DNA of 64,000 bases, taken from NCBI RefSeq assembly GCF_003148495.1, contig NZ_QGGH01000004.1, forward strand, positions 372,001 to 436,000. The letters run 5' to 3'. This DNA is from Mesorhizobium loti (GTDB taxonomy: Bacteria > Pseudomonadota > Alphaproteobacteria > Rhizobiales > Rhizobiaceae). This document shows positions 8,606-16,372 of the stretch, piece by piece. A model generated the notes under the pieces. The model was not told where the DNA came from. It saw only the letters and a program-made list of their open reading frames with translations, and searched no databases. The translations under genes were made by a program, and so were the position numbers. Positions within the stretch are counted from its first letter, which is position 1. Each line of letters starts with the position of its first letter.

Positions 8606-9211
8606 ATGTCCAAGCGAATCGCCGGTCCCGAGATCGAACGCCTGATCCAGCTCCTGGCCAAGGTGCCGGGGTTGGGTCCCCGTTCGGCCAGGCGCGCCGC
8701 CCTGCATCTGATCAAGAAGAAGGAACAGCTGCTGTCGCCGCTGGCTGCCGCCATGGCCGAGGCGGTCGACAAGGTGCGCATCTGCTCGACCTGCGGCAAT
8801 GTCGATACATCGGACCCTTGCATGATCTGCACCGATCCGCGCCGTGATGCCGGCACCATCATCGTCGTCGAGGACGTCTCGGACCTGTGGGCGCTGGAGC
8901 GCGCGGCGGCGATGAATGTGCGCTACCACGTGCTCGGCGGCACGCTGTCGCCGCTCGACGGCATCGGCCCCGATCAGCTCAACATGCGCTCACTGGTCGA
9001 TCGCGTCGCCGGTGGCGAGGTCAAGGAGATCATCCTTGCCGTCAACGCAACGGTGGAGGGCCAGACGACCGCGCATTACCTCACCGACCAGTTGTCCGGC
9101 TTCGACATCAAGGTGACGCGCCTTGCGCATGGCGTGCCGGTCGGCGGTGAACTCGACTATCTCGACGAAGGCACGCTGGCCGCGGCGCTACGCTCGCGGA
9201 CGGCGTTTTGA
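8606..9211 (+). CDS. recR: Recombination mediator RecR
   Basis: Acts with RecF and RecO in loading RecA at single-strand gaps. The 201-residue protein has the full RecR layout: an N-terminal helix-hairpin-helix (AKVPGLGPRSARRAALHLI), a zinc finger with C60, C63, C72 and C75, and a TOPRIM domain (IIVVEDVSDLWALE, YHVLGGTLSPLDGIGP). recF is also in this window, at the far end. Its usual partners dnaX and ybaB lie upstream, separated by two genes and an interspersed repeat. Confidence 0.95.
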   Translation: MSKRIAGPEIERLIQLLAKVPGLGPRSARRAALHLIKKKEQLLSPLAAAMAEAVDKVRICSTCGNVDTSDPCMICTDPRRDAGTIIVVEDVSDLWALERAAAMNVRYHVLGGTLSPLDGIGPDQLNMRSLVDRVAGGEVKEIILAVNATVEGQTTAHYLTDQLSGFDIKVTRLAHGVPVGGELDYLDEGTLAAALRSRTAF

Positions 9212-9236
9212 CGCAATTGGCCGGCAGGAGAAGCAA

Positions 9237-10487
9237 ATGATTCCTGCTTTTATGAAATCCGCCCTCGTCTTTGCCTGCCTCGTCTTTGCGGCGATGGTTT
9301 GGGCCGCTCCCGCCTCCGCTGCAATGATCGACGATCAGTTCCGCGCCTGGCTGCAAAACGACCTCTGGCCGCAAGCCAAGGCGAAAGGCATTTCCAAAAA
9401 AACCTTCGATGCCGCCTTCGATGGCATCAAGCCCAATCTGAAGCTGCCCGACCTGGTCAAGCCGGGCGAGAAGGCGACCACGCCGCAGAAACAGCACCAG
9501 GCCGAATTCGGCTCGCCCGGCGCCTATTTCGCCGACAAGACGGTTGGCGCGGTAACGGCAGGCGGACGCGCGCGTGAAGTCACCAATGCCAGGACACTTT
9601 CGGCCATCGAAAAGCGCTATGGTGTGCCGGGCGAAGTGCTGCTGGCGATCTGGGGCCGCGAGACCGGCTTCGGCGCGGCGAAGATGCCTTACGACGCTTT
9701 CGAGGTGTTGGGCACCAAGGCGTTCATGTCGACCAAGAAGGATTTCTTCCGCACCGAACTGCTTGCGGCACTCGAGCTGGTCGAGCGCGGGCTGGCCCCT
9801 GTCGGCGCGATGAAATCGTCCTGGGCCGGTGCGCTCGGCCAGCCACAATTCATGCCGACATCGTTCCTGAAACATGCCGTCGATTTCGACGGCGATGGCC
9901 GCGTCGACATTTGGAACTCGACGCCGGACGTGCTGGCCTCGATCGCCAACTATCTCGTCCATTATGGCTGGGTGAAGGGCCGCGGCTGGGGTTTCGAGGT
10001 GACCGTGCCGGAGACGGTTTCCTGCGCGCTGGAAGGTCCGGACCAGGGCAAGAAAATCTCCGAATGGGCGGCAATGGGCATCAAGCGTATTGGCGGAAAA
10101 CCGTTTCCGGCCAGTGAGCTGAAGGCCGAAGGATTTTTGCTGATGCCGGCCGGGCGCAGCGGCCCGGCCTTTATCGCCACACCGAATTTCTATGTGCTGA
10201 AGGAATACAACACCAGCGACCTCTACGCGCTGTTCATCGGCCATGGCGCCGATCGTATCGCCCATGGCGATCAGAATTTTGCCGGCAGCTGGGGCGCGGT
10301 CGGTGGGCTGCACCGCTCGGACATCGCCGCCCTGCAACGCGCGCTGGAAGCCAAGGGCTATGATGTCGGCAGCGCCGATGGCCTGCCCGGCTTCAAGACC
10401 CGCCGTTCGATCGGCACATGGCAAGCCAAGAACGGCCGGGCCGCTACCTGCTTCCCTGACGCCGACCTGGTCGCAGTGCTGAAATAG
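9237..10487 (+). CDS. Lytic murein transglycosylase, MltB family, with peptidoglycan-binding domain
   Basis: A 416-residue periplasmic enzyme that cleaves the MurNAc-GlcNAc bond to form 1,6-anhydro products. It starts with a signal peptide (MKSALVFACLVFAAMVWAAP, cleaved near ASA). The GH103 catalytic domain shows AIWGRETGFG with the catalytic E142 and the GALGQPQFMPTSFLKHAVDFDG block. The C-terminal 60 residues (LQRALEAKGYDVGSADG) form a PG_binding_1 domain. The ATG with AGGAG just upstream is chosen; an upstream in-frame start would overlap recR. A role in envelope remodelling is inferred. Confidence 0.88.
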   Translation: MIPAFMKSALVFACLVFAAMVWAAPASAAMIDDQFRAWLQNDLWPQAKAKGISKKTFDAAFDGIKPNLKLPDLVKPGEKATTPQKQHQAEFGSPGAYFADKTVGAVTAGGRAREVTNARTLSAIEKRYGVPGEVLLAIWGRETGFGAAKMPYDAFEVLGTKAFMSTKKDFFRTELLAALELVERGLAPVGAMKSSWAGALGQPQFMPTSFLKHAVDFDGDGRVDIWNSTPDVLASIANYLVHYGWVKGRGWGFEVTVPETVSCALEGPDQGKKISEWAAMGIKRIGGKPFPASELKAEGFLLMPAGRSGPAFIATPNFYVLKEYNTSDLYALFIGHGADRIAHGDQNFAGSWGAVGGLHRSDIAALQRALEAKGYDVGSADGLPGFKTRRSIGTWQAKNGRAATCFPDADLVAVLK

Positions 10488-10663
10488 CTCCGGAATTAGT
10501 AGATTTTTCTCGATCGGCAGCCTCGATTGGCTGGCCTATGCGTCGACACCCCACCGGCCTTTCTGGCCCAATGAGCCGTCGTATAAATGCTCGTTGCCCG
10601 CCACGGGGCCGCCGGATATGGTGTTGACCAACTGGACAAAAACCGCAACGGTAAGAGATCAGA

Positions 10664-10717
10664 GGGGCCGTCTCCAGGCCCCGAAAAAATTCCACAACCC
10701 TGAGCCGGGAACTCAGG
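10664..10717 (+). promoter_or_regulatory. Two small hairpins in the leader of the ABC transporter operon
   Basis: GGGGCC (10664-10669) pairs with GGCCCC, and CCTGAG (10699-10704) pairs with CTCAGG, so two short hairpins precede the substrate-binding protein gene, the second ending 31 bases before its start. Neither is followed by a T run, so they are not simple terminators. They could affect mRNA stability or translation. The rest of the 261-base gap shows nothing else I can support. Confidence 0.35.
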
Positions 10718-10748
10718 TCAACAAACAACAAAACAGGGAACAATCACC

Positions 10749-12392
10749 ATGATGATGGAAAAGTTTGCTCTACGCTCCCGCTTCTTGCTCGCGGGTGCAG
10801 CCATGTCCGCGCTGCTTCTGGCCGGCGCGCCGGCTGGCGCGGTCACGCCCGCCGATACGCTGGTCGAAGGTTTCGCGATCGACGACATCATCTCCATGGA
10901 TCCGGGCGAGGCGTTCGAGCTGTCGACCGCCGAGGTCACCGGCAACACCTATGATCTGCTGGTCCGTCTCGACCTCAGCGACACTTCCAAGGTCAAGGGC
11001 GACCTCGCCGAAAGCTGGACCGTCTCCGACGACGGCCTGACCTACACCTTCAAGCTCAAGCCCGGCCTCAAATTCGCTTCCGGCAATCCGATCACCGCGG
11101 CCGACGTCGCCTGGTCGTTCGAGCGCGTCATCAAGCTGGACAAGAGCCCGGCCTTCATCATCGGCCAGTTCGGCATCAGCGGCGACAACGTCACCGAAAA
11201 GGCCAAGGCGGTCGACGACGGCACCTTCCAGTTCACCGTCGACAAGGCCTATGCGCCGAGCTTCGTTCTGAACTGCCTGTCGGCAACGGTCGCTTCGGTG
11301 GTCGACGCCAAGGTGGTCAAGGAACATATCGCTGCGGTCACGCCAAGCGCCGACTACAAGTGGGACAATGACTTCGGCAATGCCTGGCTGAAGACCGGCT
11401 ATGCCGGCTCTGGTGTCTTCAAGCTGCGCGAATGGCGCGCCAACGAGGCTGTCGTTCTCGAGCGTAACGACAATTACTACGGCGAAAAGGCCAAGCTTGC
11501 CCGCGTCATCTATCGCAACATGAAGGAAAGCTCGGGCCAGCGCCTGGCGCTCGAAGCCGGCGATATCGACGTTGCCCGCAATCTCGAGCCGAACGACCTT
11601 GACGCCATCGCCAAGAACGCTGGCCTCACCACGACCAGCGCGCCGAAGGGCACGGTCTACTACATCAGCCTCAACCAAAAGAACGCGAACCTCGCCAAGC
11701 CCGAAGTACGCCAGGCGTTCAAATATCTGGTCGACTATGACGCGCTGAGCACGACCATCCTCAAGGGCATCGGCGAGATCCACCAGACTTTCCTGTCCAA
11801 GGGCGTTCTCGGCGCCATGGACAGTAATCCCTTCAAGCTCGACGTCGCCAAGGCCAAGGAACTGTTGGCTAAAGCCGGCTTGCCGGATGGCTTCAGCGTA
11901 ACCATGGATGTACGCACCGGCCAGCCGACCACCGGCATGGCGGAATCGATTCAGCAGACACTGGGACAGGCGGGCATCAAGCTGGAGATCATTCCCGGCG
12001 ACGGCAAGCAGACGCTGACCAAGTACCGCGCCCGCAACCACGACATCTATATCGGCCAGTGGGGCCAGGATTACTTCGATCCGAACTCAAACGCCCAGAC
12101 CTTTGCCTCGAATCCGGACAATTCGGATGCCGGCAAGTCCCACACACTGGCCTGGCGCAATGCCTGGGACATTCCGGATCTGACCAAGGAAACCGAAGCG
12201 GCCCTGCTGGAGAAGGATTCGGGCAAGCGCGCCGACATTTACAAGGATCTGCAGCAGAAAATCCTCGACACCAGCCCCTTCGTCATCATCCATCAGCAAT
12301 TGGAAGTGGCTGGGCTGCGCAAGAACCTCAAGGGTTTCGCGCTTGGCCCGAGCTTCGACACCAACTTCGTCGGCCCGGTCTCCAAGGAGTGA
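10749..12392 (+). CDS. Peptide/oligopeptide ABC transporter substrate-binding protein
   Basis: A 547-residue periplasmic solute-binding protein of family 5 (DppA/OppA type). It has a signal peptide (RFLLAGAAMSALLLAGAPAGA), then DIISMDPGEAFELSTAEVTGNTYD and the LAESWTVSDDGLTYTFKLKPG segment diagnostic of the family. It starts an operon of five genes ordered binding protein, two permeases, two ATPases, with the last four overlapping by four bases each. The ligand cannot be read from the sequence; di- or oligopeptides, or a related solute such as an opine or glycoside, are possible. Confidence 0.9.
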   Translation: MMMEKFALRSRFLLAGAAMSALLLAGAPAGAVTPADTLVEGFAIDDIISMDPGEAFELSTAEVTGNTYDLLVRLDLSDTSKVKGDLAESWTVSDDGLTYTFKLKPGLKFASGNPITAADVAWSFERVIKLDKSPAFIIGQFGISGDNVTEKAKAVDDGTFQFTVDKAYAPSFVLNCLSATVASVVDAKVVKEHIAAVTPSADYKWDNDFGNAWLKTGYAGSGVFKLREWRANEAVVLERNDNYYGEKAKLARVIYRNMKESSGQRLALEAGDIDVARNLEPNDLDAIAKNAGLTTTSAPKGTVYYISLNQKNANLAKPEVRQAFKYLVDYDALSTTILKGIGEIHQTFLSKGVLGAMDSNPFKLDVAKAKELLAKAGLPDGFSVTMDVRTGQPTTGMAESIQQTLGQAGIKLEIIPGDGKQTLTKYRARNHDIYIGQWGQDYFDPNSNAQTFASNPDNSDAGKSHTLAWRNAWDIPDLTKETEAALLEKDSGKRADIYKDLQQKILDTSPFVIIHQQLEVAGLRKNLKGFALGPSFDTNFVGPVSKE

Positions 12393-12410
12393 TGCCGGCG
12401 GACGCGCCGC

Positions 12411-13472
12411 ATGAGCGCGGTTGAAAACGAGGCGGGGCGCGGCAGCGCCCGCGCCGTCGCCATTGCATCATCGCTCGGCCGTTTCCTGGTCATCGCGATA
12501 ACGACCTATCTTGGTCTTCTCGCGGTGACCTTCTTCATCGGCCGTGTCATCCCGATCGACCCGGTGCTGGCGGTGCTCGGCGACCGGGCGCCGGCCAATG
12601 TCGTCGAGCGTACGCGCCGCGAAATGGGTCTCGACCTGCCGCTGATCGAGCAGTTCTATATCTATGTCAAAAATGCGCTGAGCGGTGATTTCGGCATTTC
12701 GGTGCTGACCACCAATCCTGTCATGACCGACATTCGCCGAGCGTTGCCGGCAACGACGGAACTGGCGACGCTGGGGACGCTGATCGGTGCGCTGTTCGGC
12801 GTGCCGCTTGGCGTGCTGGCCGCGGTCAGGCGCGGCAGCCTCATCGACCAGATAGTGCGCGTCATCGGCCTGATCGGCTATTCCGTGCCGATCTTCTGGC
12901 TCGGGCTGCTGGCACTGGTCCTGTTTTACGCCAAGCTGCAATGGGTCGCCTTCCCGGCGAGGCTCGACGTCGTCTACGAATACACCTTCACGCCGATCAC
13001 CGGCTTCTACCTTCTCGACTCCGCGATGCAGGGGCAGTGGGACGTCTTTTACGACGCCTTCCGCCACATCATCCTGCCGGCCTCGCTGCTCGGTTATTTC
13101 TCGCTTGCCTATATCAGTCGCATGACACGCTCGTTCATGCTCAACGAGTTGACGCAGGAGTACATCGTCGCGGCGCGCGCCAAGGGCCTGTCGGAAACCC
13201 GCATCATCTGGGGCCACGCTTTGCGCAACGCGGCGGTGCCGATGGTGACGGTGATCGCGCTCTCCTATGCCGGGCTGCTCGAAGGCTCGGTGCTCACGGA
13301 AACCGTCTTCTCGTGGCCGGGCATCGGGCTCTACATCACCAACTCGCTGCAGAACGCCGACATGAATGCCGTGCTCGGCGGCACCATCGTCATCGGCTCG
13401 GTCTTCATCGCCATCAACCTTCTCTCCGACCTGCTCTACCGGGTGCTCGATCCGAGGACGAAGTCCGCATGA
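12411..13472 (+). CDS. ABC transporter permease, DppB type
   Basis: First inner-membrane permease of the peptide-type transporter, 353 residues with about six membrane segments. The N-terminal TM is followed by a periplasmic stretch typical of DppB (VIPIDPVLAVLGDRAP, then MGLDLPLIEQFYIYVKNALSGDFG). The cytoplasmic EAA loop reads EYIVAARAKGLSETRIIWGHALRNA, the docking site for the ATPases. The gene starts 18 bases after the binding protein gene and ends in an ATGA overlap with the second permease. Confidence 0.9.
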   Translation: MSAVENEAGRGSARAVAIASSLGRFLVIAITTYLGLLAVTFFIGRVIPIDPVLAVLGDRAPANVVERTRREMGLDLPLIEQFYIYVKNALSGDFGISVLTTNPVMTDIRRALPATTELATLGTLIGALFGVPLGVLAAVRRGSLIDQIVRVIGLIGYSVPIFWLGLLALVLFYAKLQWVAFPARLDVVYEYTFTPITGFYLLDSAMQGQWDVFYDAFRHIILPASLLGYFSLAYISRMTRSFMLNELTQEYIVAARAKGLSETRIIWGHALRNAAVPMVTVIALSYAGLLEGSVLTETVFSWPGIGLYITNSLQNADMNAVLGGTIVIGSVFIAINLLSDLLYRVLDPRTKSA

Positions 13473-14389
13473 GCGTCGAGACCATCCAGAGCCGTCGCGA
13501 TTGGCTGCTCAGTGAGCGGCCGGCCTCGCGCATGCAGGCAAGGCTCGGCCGCGCCTATGTGGCGTGGCGGCGCTTTTCCGCCAACCGGCTGGCGTTTCTC
13601 GGCCTGCTCATCATCATTGCCCTGCTGGTCGTTGCCGCGCTTGCCGGCGTGCTGGCACCTTATTCGCCGACATTCGGCGATCTGAAGAACGCACGTCTGC
13701 TGGCGCCGAGCGCCGAGCATTGGTTCGGCACTGACGATCTCGGCCGCGATATCCTTTCGCGCATTCTCTACGGCTCGCGCTGGACGCTTTATGTGGTCAT
13801 CCTGGTCGCCATCATCGCCGCACCCATCGGCCTTCTGGTCGGCACCGTTGCCGGCTATGCCGGCGGCTGGACCGACGCCGTCCTGATGCGCATCACGGAC
13901 ATTTTCCTCGCCTTCCCCAAGTTGATCCTGGCGCTCGCCTTCGTCGCCGCACTCGGACCCGGTATCGAGAATGCGGTGTTGGCCATCGCCATCACCTCGT
14001 GGCCGCCTTACGCGCGCATCGCGCGAGCAGAGACGCTGACGGTGCGCAATTCCGACTACATCAAGGCGGTGCAATTGATGGGCGCCTCGCCCTTCCGCAT
14101 CGTATTGCGCCACATCATGCCCCTCTGCATTTCCTCGCTGATCATCCGGGTGACGCTCGACATGGCCGGCATCATCCTCACCGCCGCGGGCCTCGGTTTC
14201 CTCGGTCTTGGCGCGCAGCCTCCGCTGCCGGAATGGGGCACCATGATCGCTTCGGGGCGTCGCTTCGTGCTCGACCAATGGTGGGTGGCCGGTGCGCCGG
14301 GCTTCGCCATCCTGATCGTCAGCCTCGGCTTCAACCTGCTCGGCGATGGCCTGCGCGACGCGCTCGATCCGCGGAGCGGCGACCAATGA
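13469..14389 (+). CDS. ABC transporter permease, DppC type
   Basis: Second permease, 306 residues. The ATG overlaps the stop of the first permease (ATGA), which fixes the start although the frame stays open upstream. The N-terminal TM (AFLGLLIIIALLVVAALAGVLAPY) and the segment HWFGTDDLGRDILSRILYGSRWTL are hallmarks of DppC/OppC. The EAA loop reads DYIKAVQLMGASPFRIVLRHI. With the DppB-like protein it forms the heteromeric channel. Confidence 0.9.
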   Translation: MSVETIQSRRDWLLSERPASRMQARLGRAYVAWRRFSANRLAFLGLLIIIALLVVAALAGVLAPYSPTFGDLKNARLLAPSAEHWFGTDDLGRDILSRILYGSRWTLYVVILVAIIAAPIGLLVGTVAGYAGGWTDAVLMRITDIFLAFPKLILALAFVAALGPGIENAVLAIAITSWPPYARIARAETLTVRNSDYIKAVQLMGASPFRIVLRHIMPLCISSLIIRVTLDMAGIILTAAGLGFLGLGAQPPLPEWGTMIASGRRFVLDQWWVAGAPGFAILIVSLGFNLLGDGLRDALDPRSGDQ

Positions 14390-15231
14390 GCGGGGAGACA
14401 AAGACGCTTCTCGACGTCGACGATCTGCGCGTCAGTTTCCCGACCCGCACCGGGTTGATCGAGGCGGTGCGCGGCGTCTCCTTCTCGCTCGGCCGCGAAC
14501 GGCTCGGCATCGTCGGCGAATCCGGCTCCGGCAAATCGCAGACCGGCCGCGCCATCATGGGCCTGACGCCGCCGCAGGCGCGGATATCGGCCAACAAGCT
14601 CGCCTTCGACGGCATCGACCTGCTGGCCGCATCGCCACGCGAACGCCGGAAGCTGCGCGGCAAACGCATCGCCATGATCCTGCAGGATCCGAAATACTCG
14701 CTCGACCCTGTAATGAGCATCGGCCGCCAGATCGTCGAGACTCTGCGCACCCATGAAATGGTCGGCAAAGCCGAGGCGCGCGACCGCGCGCTGGCAATGC
14801 TGGAGGCGGTGCAGATCCGTGACCCGGCCCGCGTCTTCGACCTGCATCCCCATGAAGTGTCGGGCGGCATGGGCCAGCGCGCCATGATCGCCATGATGCT
14901 GATCGCAGGACCGGAAATGATGATTGCCGACGAGCCGACCTCGGCGCTCGATGTCACCGTGCAGCTCGACGTGCTCGGCATCCTCGACCGGCTGGTCAGC
15001 GAGCGCGGCATGGGGCTGATCTTCATCTCGCACGATCTGCGCCTGGTCTCGTCCTTCTGCGACCGCGTCATCGTCATGTATGCCGGCAAGGTGGTCGAGC
15101 AGCTCAAGGCCTCCGAACTCGGCCGCGCCCAGCATCCCTACACGCGCGGCCTGCTCAACTGCATGCCCAAGATCGGCGCCGACCGTCACCCGCTGCCGGT
15201 GCTCGATCGCAAGCCGGAGTGGGCGGCATGA
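14386..15231 (+). CDS. ABC transporter ATP-binding protein, DppD type
   Basis: First ATPase subunit, 281 residues. Walker A is GESGSGKSQTG, the signature is VSGGMGQRAMIA, Walker B reads MMIADEPTSALD, and the switch histidine lies in FISHDL. The C-terminus has the oligopeptide-type extension (QHPYTRGLLNCMPKIG) found in DppD/OppD, though it lacks the cysteine cluster of a 4Fe-4S site. Start by ATGA overlap with the permease; stop overlaps the next gene in the same way, which points to translational coupling. Confidence 0.92.
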   Translation: MSGETKTLLDVDDLRVSFPTRTGLIEAVRGVSFSLGRERLGIVGESGSGKSQTGRAIMGLTPPQARISANKLAFDGIDLLAASPRERRKLRGKRIAMILQDPKYSLDPVMSIGRQIVETLRTHEMVGKAEARDRALAMLEAVQIRDPARVFDLHPHEVSGGMGQRAMIAMMLIAGPEMMIADEPTSALDVTVQLDVLGILDRLVSERGMGLIFISHDLRLVSSFCDRVIVMYAGKVVEQLKASELGRAQHPYTRGLLNCMPKIGADRHPLPVLDRKPEWAA

Positions 15232-15977
15232 CTTCTGCGATTGCCGTCGACAGGCTGGAAGTGATCTTCGACCGTTTTCGCGCGCTGAAGGGCGTCAGCC
15301 TCGACGTGCAGCCGGGCGAATCTTTCGGCCTGGTCGGCGAATCCGGCTCCGGCAAATCGACGCTGCTCAGGGCCATCGCCGGCCTCGCGCCGGTCGCATC
15401 GGGCAGCATCACCGTCAATGGCAAGACGCTCGGCACCCGCCGCGACAAGGCTTTCTACCGCGAAGTGCAGATGGTCTTCCAGGATCCGTACGGTTCGCTG
15501 CACCCACGCCAGACCGTCGACCGCCTGCTGCAGGAGCCGCTTGCGATCCATGGCTTTGCCGATGGCGAAAAGCGCATCCAGCGGGCGCTCGACGAGGTCG
15601 GCCTCGGCAACGGTTTTCGCTTCCGCTACTCGCACCAATTGTCGGGCGGCCAACGCCAGCGCGTGGCCATCGCGCGCGCCTTGATCCTCGAACCGTCGAT
15701 CCTGCTGCTCGACGAGCCGACCTCGGCGCTCGACGCCTCGGTGCAGGCGGAGGTGCTCAATCTGCTGGAAGAGATCCGCCGGCGGCGCAAACTGACCTTC
15801 CTCATGGTCAGCCACGACCTCGCCATCATCACCCATATGTGCGAACGGCTGATGGTGATGCAAAGCGGCGAGGCGGTGGAGAATCTGGCGGCGGCCGACC
15901 TTGTCGAGCGTCGCGTGACCAAGGACTATACGCGCAACCTGCTGAGAGCGAGCGACGGGTTTGTGAGAACCGCCTGA
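15228..15977 (+). CDS. ABC transporter ATP-binding protein, DppF type
   Basis: Second ATPase subunit, 249 residues, shorter than typical DppF (about 330). Walker A GESGSGKSTLLRAIAG, Q-loop VFQDPYGSLHPRQTV, signature QLSGGQRQRVAIARA and Walker B ILLLDEPTSALDASV are all intact, so it should hydrolyse ATP. It ends soon after the TKDYTRNLLRAS segment, lacking the usual C-terminal extension. It is the last gene of the transporter operon. Confidence 0.9.
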   Translation: MTSAIAVDRLEVIFDRFRALKGVSLDVQPGESFGLVGESGSGKSTLLRAIAGLAPVASGSITVNGKTLGTRRDKAFYREVQMVFQDPYGSLHPRQTVDRLLQEPLAIHGFADGEKRIQRALDEVGLGNGFRFRYSHQLSGGQRQRVAIARALILEPSILLLDEPTSALDASVQAEVLNLLEEIRRRRKLTFLMVSHDLAIITHMCERLMVMQSGEAVENLAAADLVERRVTKDYTRNLLRASDGFVRTA

Positions 15978-16021
15978 ATTCGTCGTCCTGTGTGCAGAAC
16001 CAACCGTTTTCAGGGATTCCG

Positions 16022-16360
16022 ATGGAGGAATGGAAGTTTGCGGATCCGCCCAACCTCGCGGTATTATCGGACAAGAGCCTATTTAGACGTGGCGACTGGA
16101 TCGCATACGTTGTGCATGAAGATGATGACGACGACAGCTACAACGACGAAGGTGGCAGTTAGCAATTCTACAGCAGCGATACTCGAGATTGGGATGAACG
16201 CGAGATAATGCTCGTAGGCCTGCAAGAGGTGGTTCAACTGGATGAAACCATCCTGGAGTTGGCCGATTTGCCGAAAGGTTGGCGTGCTCGGCGTAGTTCC
16301 AAATCGTCACCGTGGCAACGCGCCAAGTCACGCCCCGTACCCTCCAACGACAACGAATGA
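16022..16360 (+). pseudogene. Small protein gene interrupted by an in-frame TAG
   Basis: The frame starts at an ATG with GGGATTCC upstream and reads MEEWKFADPPNLAVLSDK, then an acidic run (HEDDDDDSYNDEGGS), then TAG at 16160-16162. After it the same frame stays open for 65 codons, reading QFYSSDTRDWDEREIMLVG and later ELADLPKGWRARR. Both parts resemble one small family of uncharacterised proteins I recall (DUF2185-like), in which a Trp precedes the QF(H/Y)S segment; TGG to TAG is one base change. I therefore read this as one 113-codon gene with a nonsense mutation. Family assignment is from memory. A functional 46-residue short product remains possible. Confidence 0.55.
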
Positions 16361-16372
16361 CCCGGCAAAGCC

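Noticed and set aside
15990..16208. A 72-residue frame overlapping the TAG-split gene
   Set aside because: Its composition (repeated Thr and Arg) looks like an out-of-frame shadow, whereas the other frame has protein-like sequence on both sides of the TAG.
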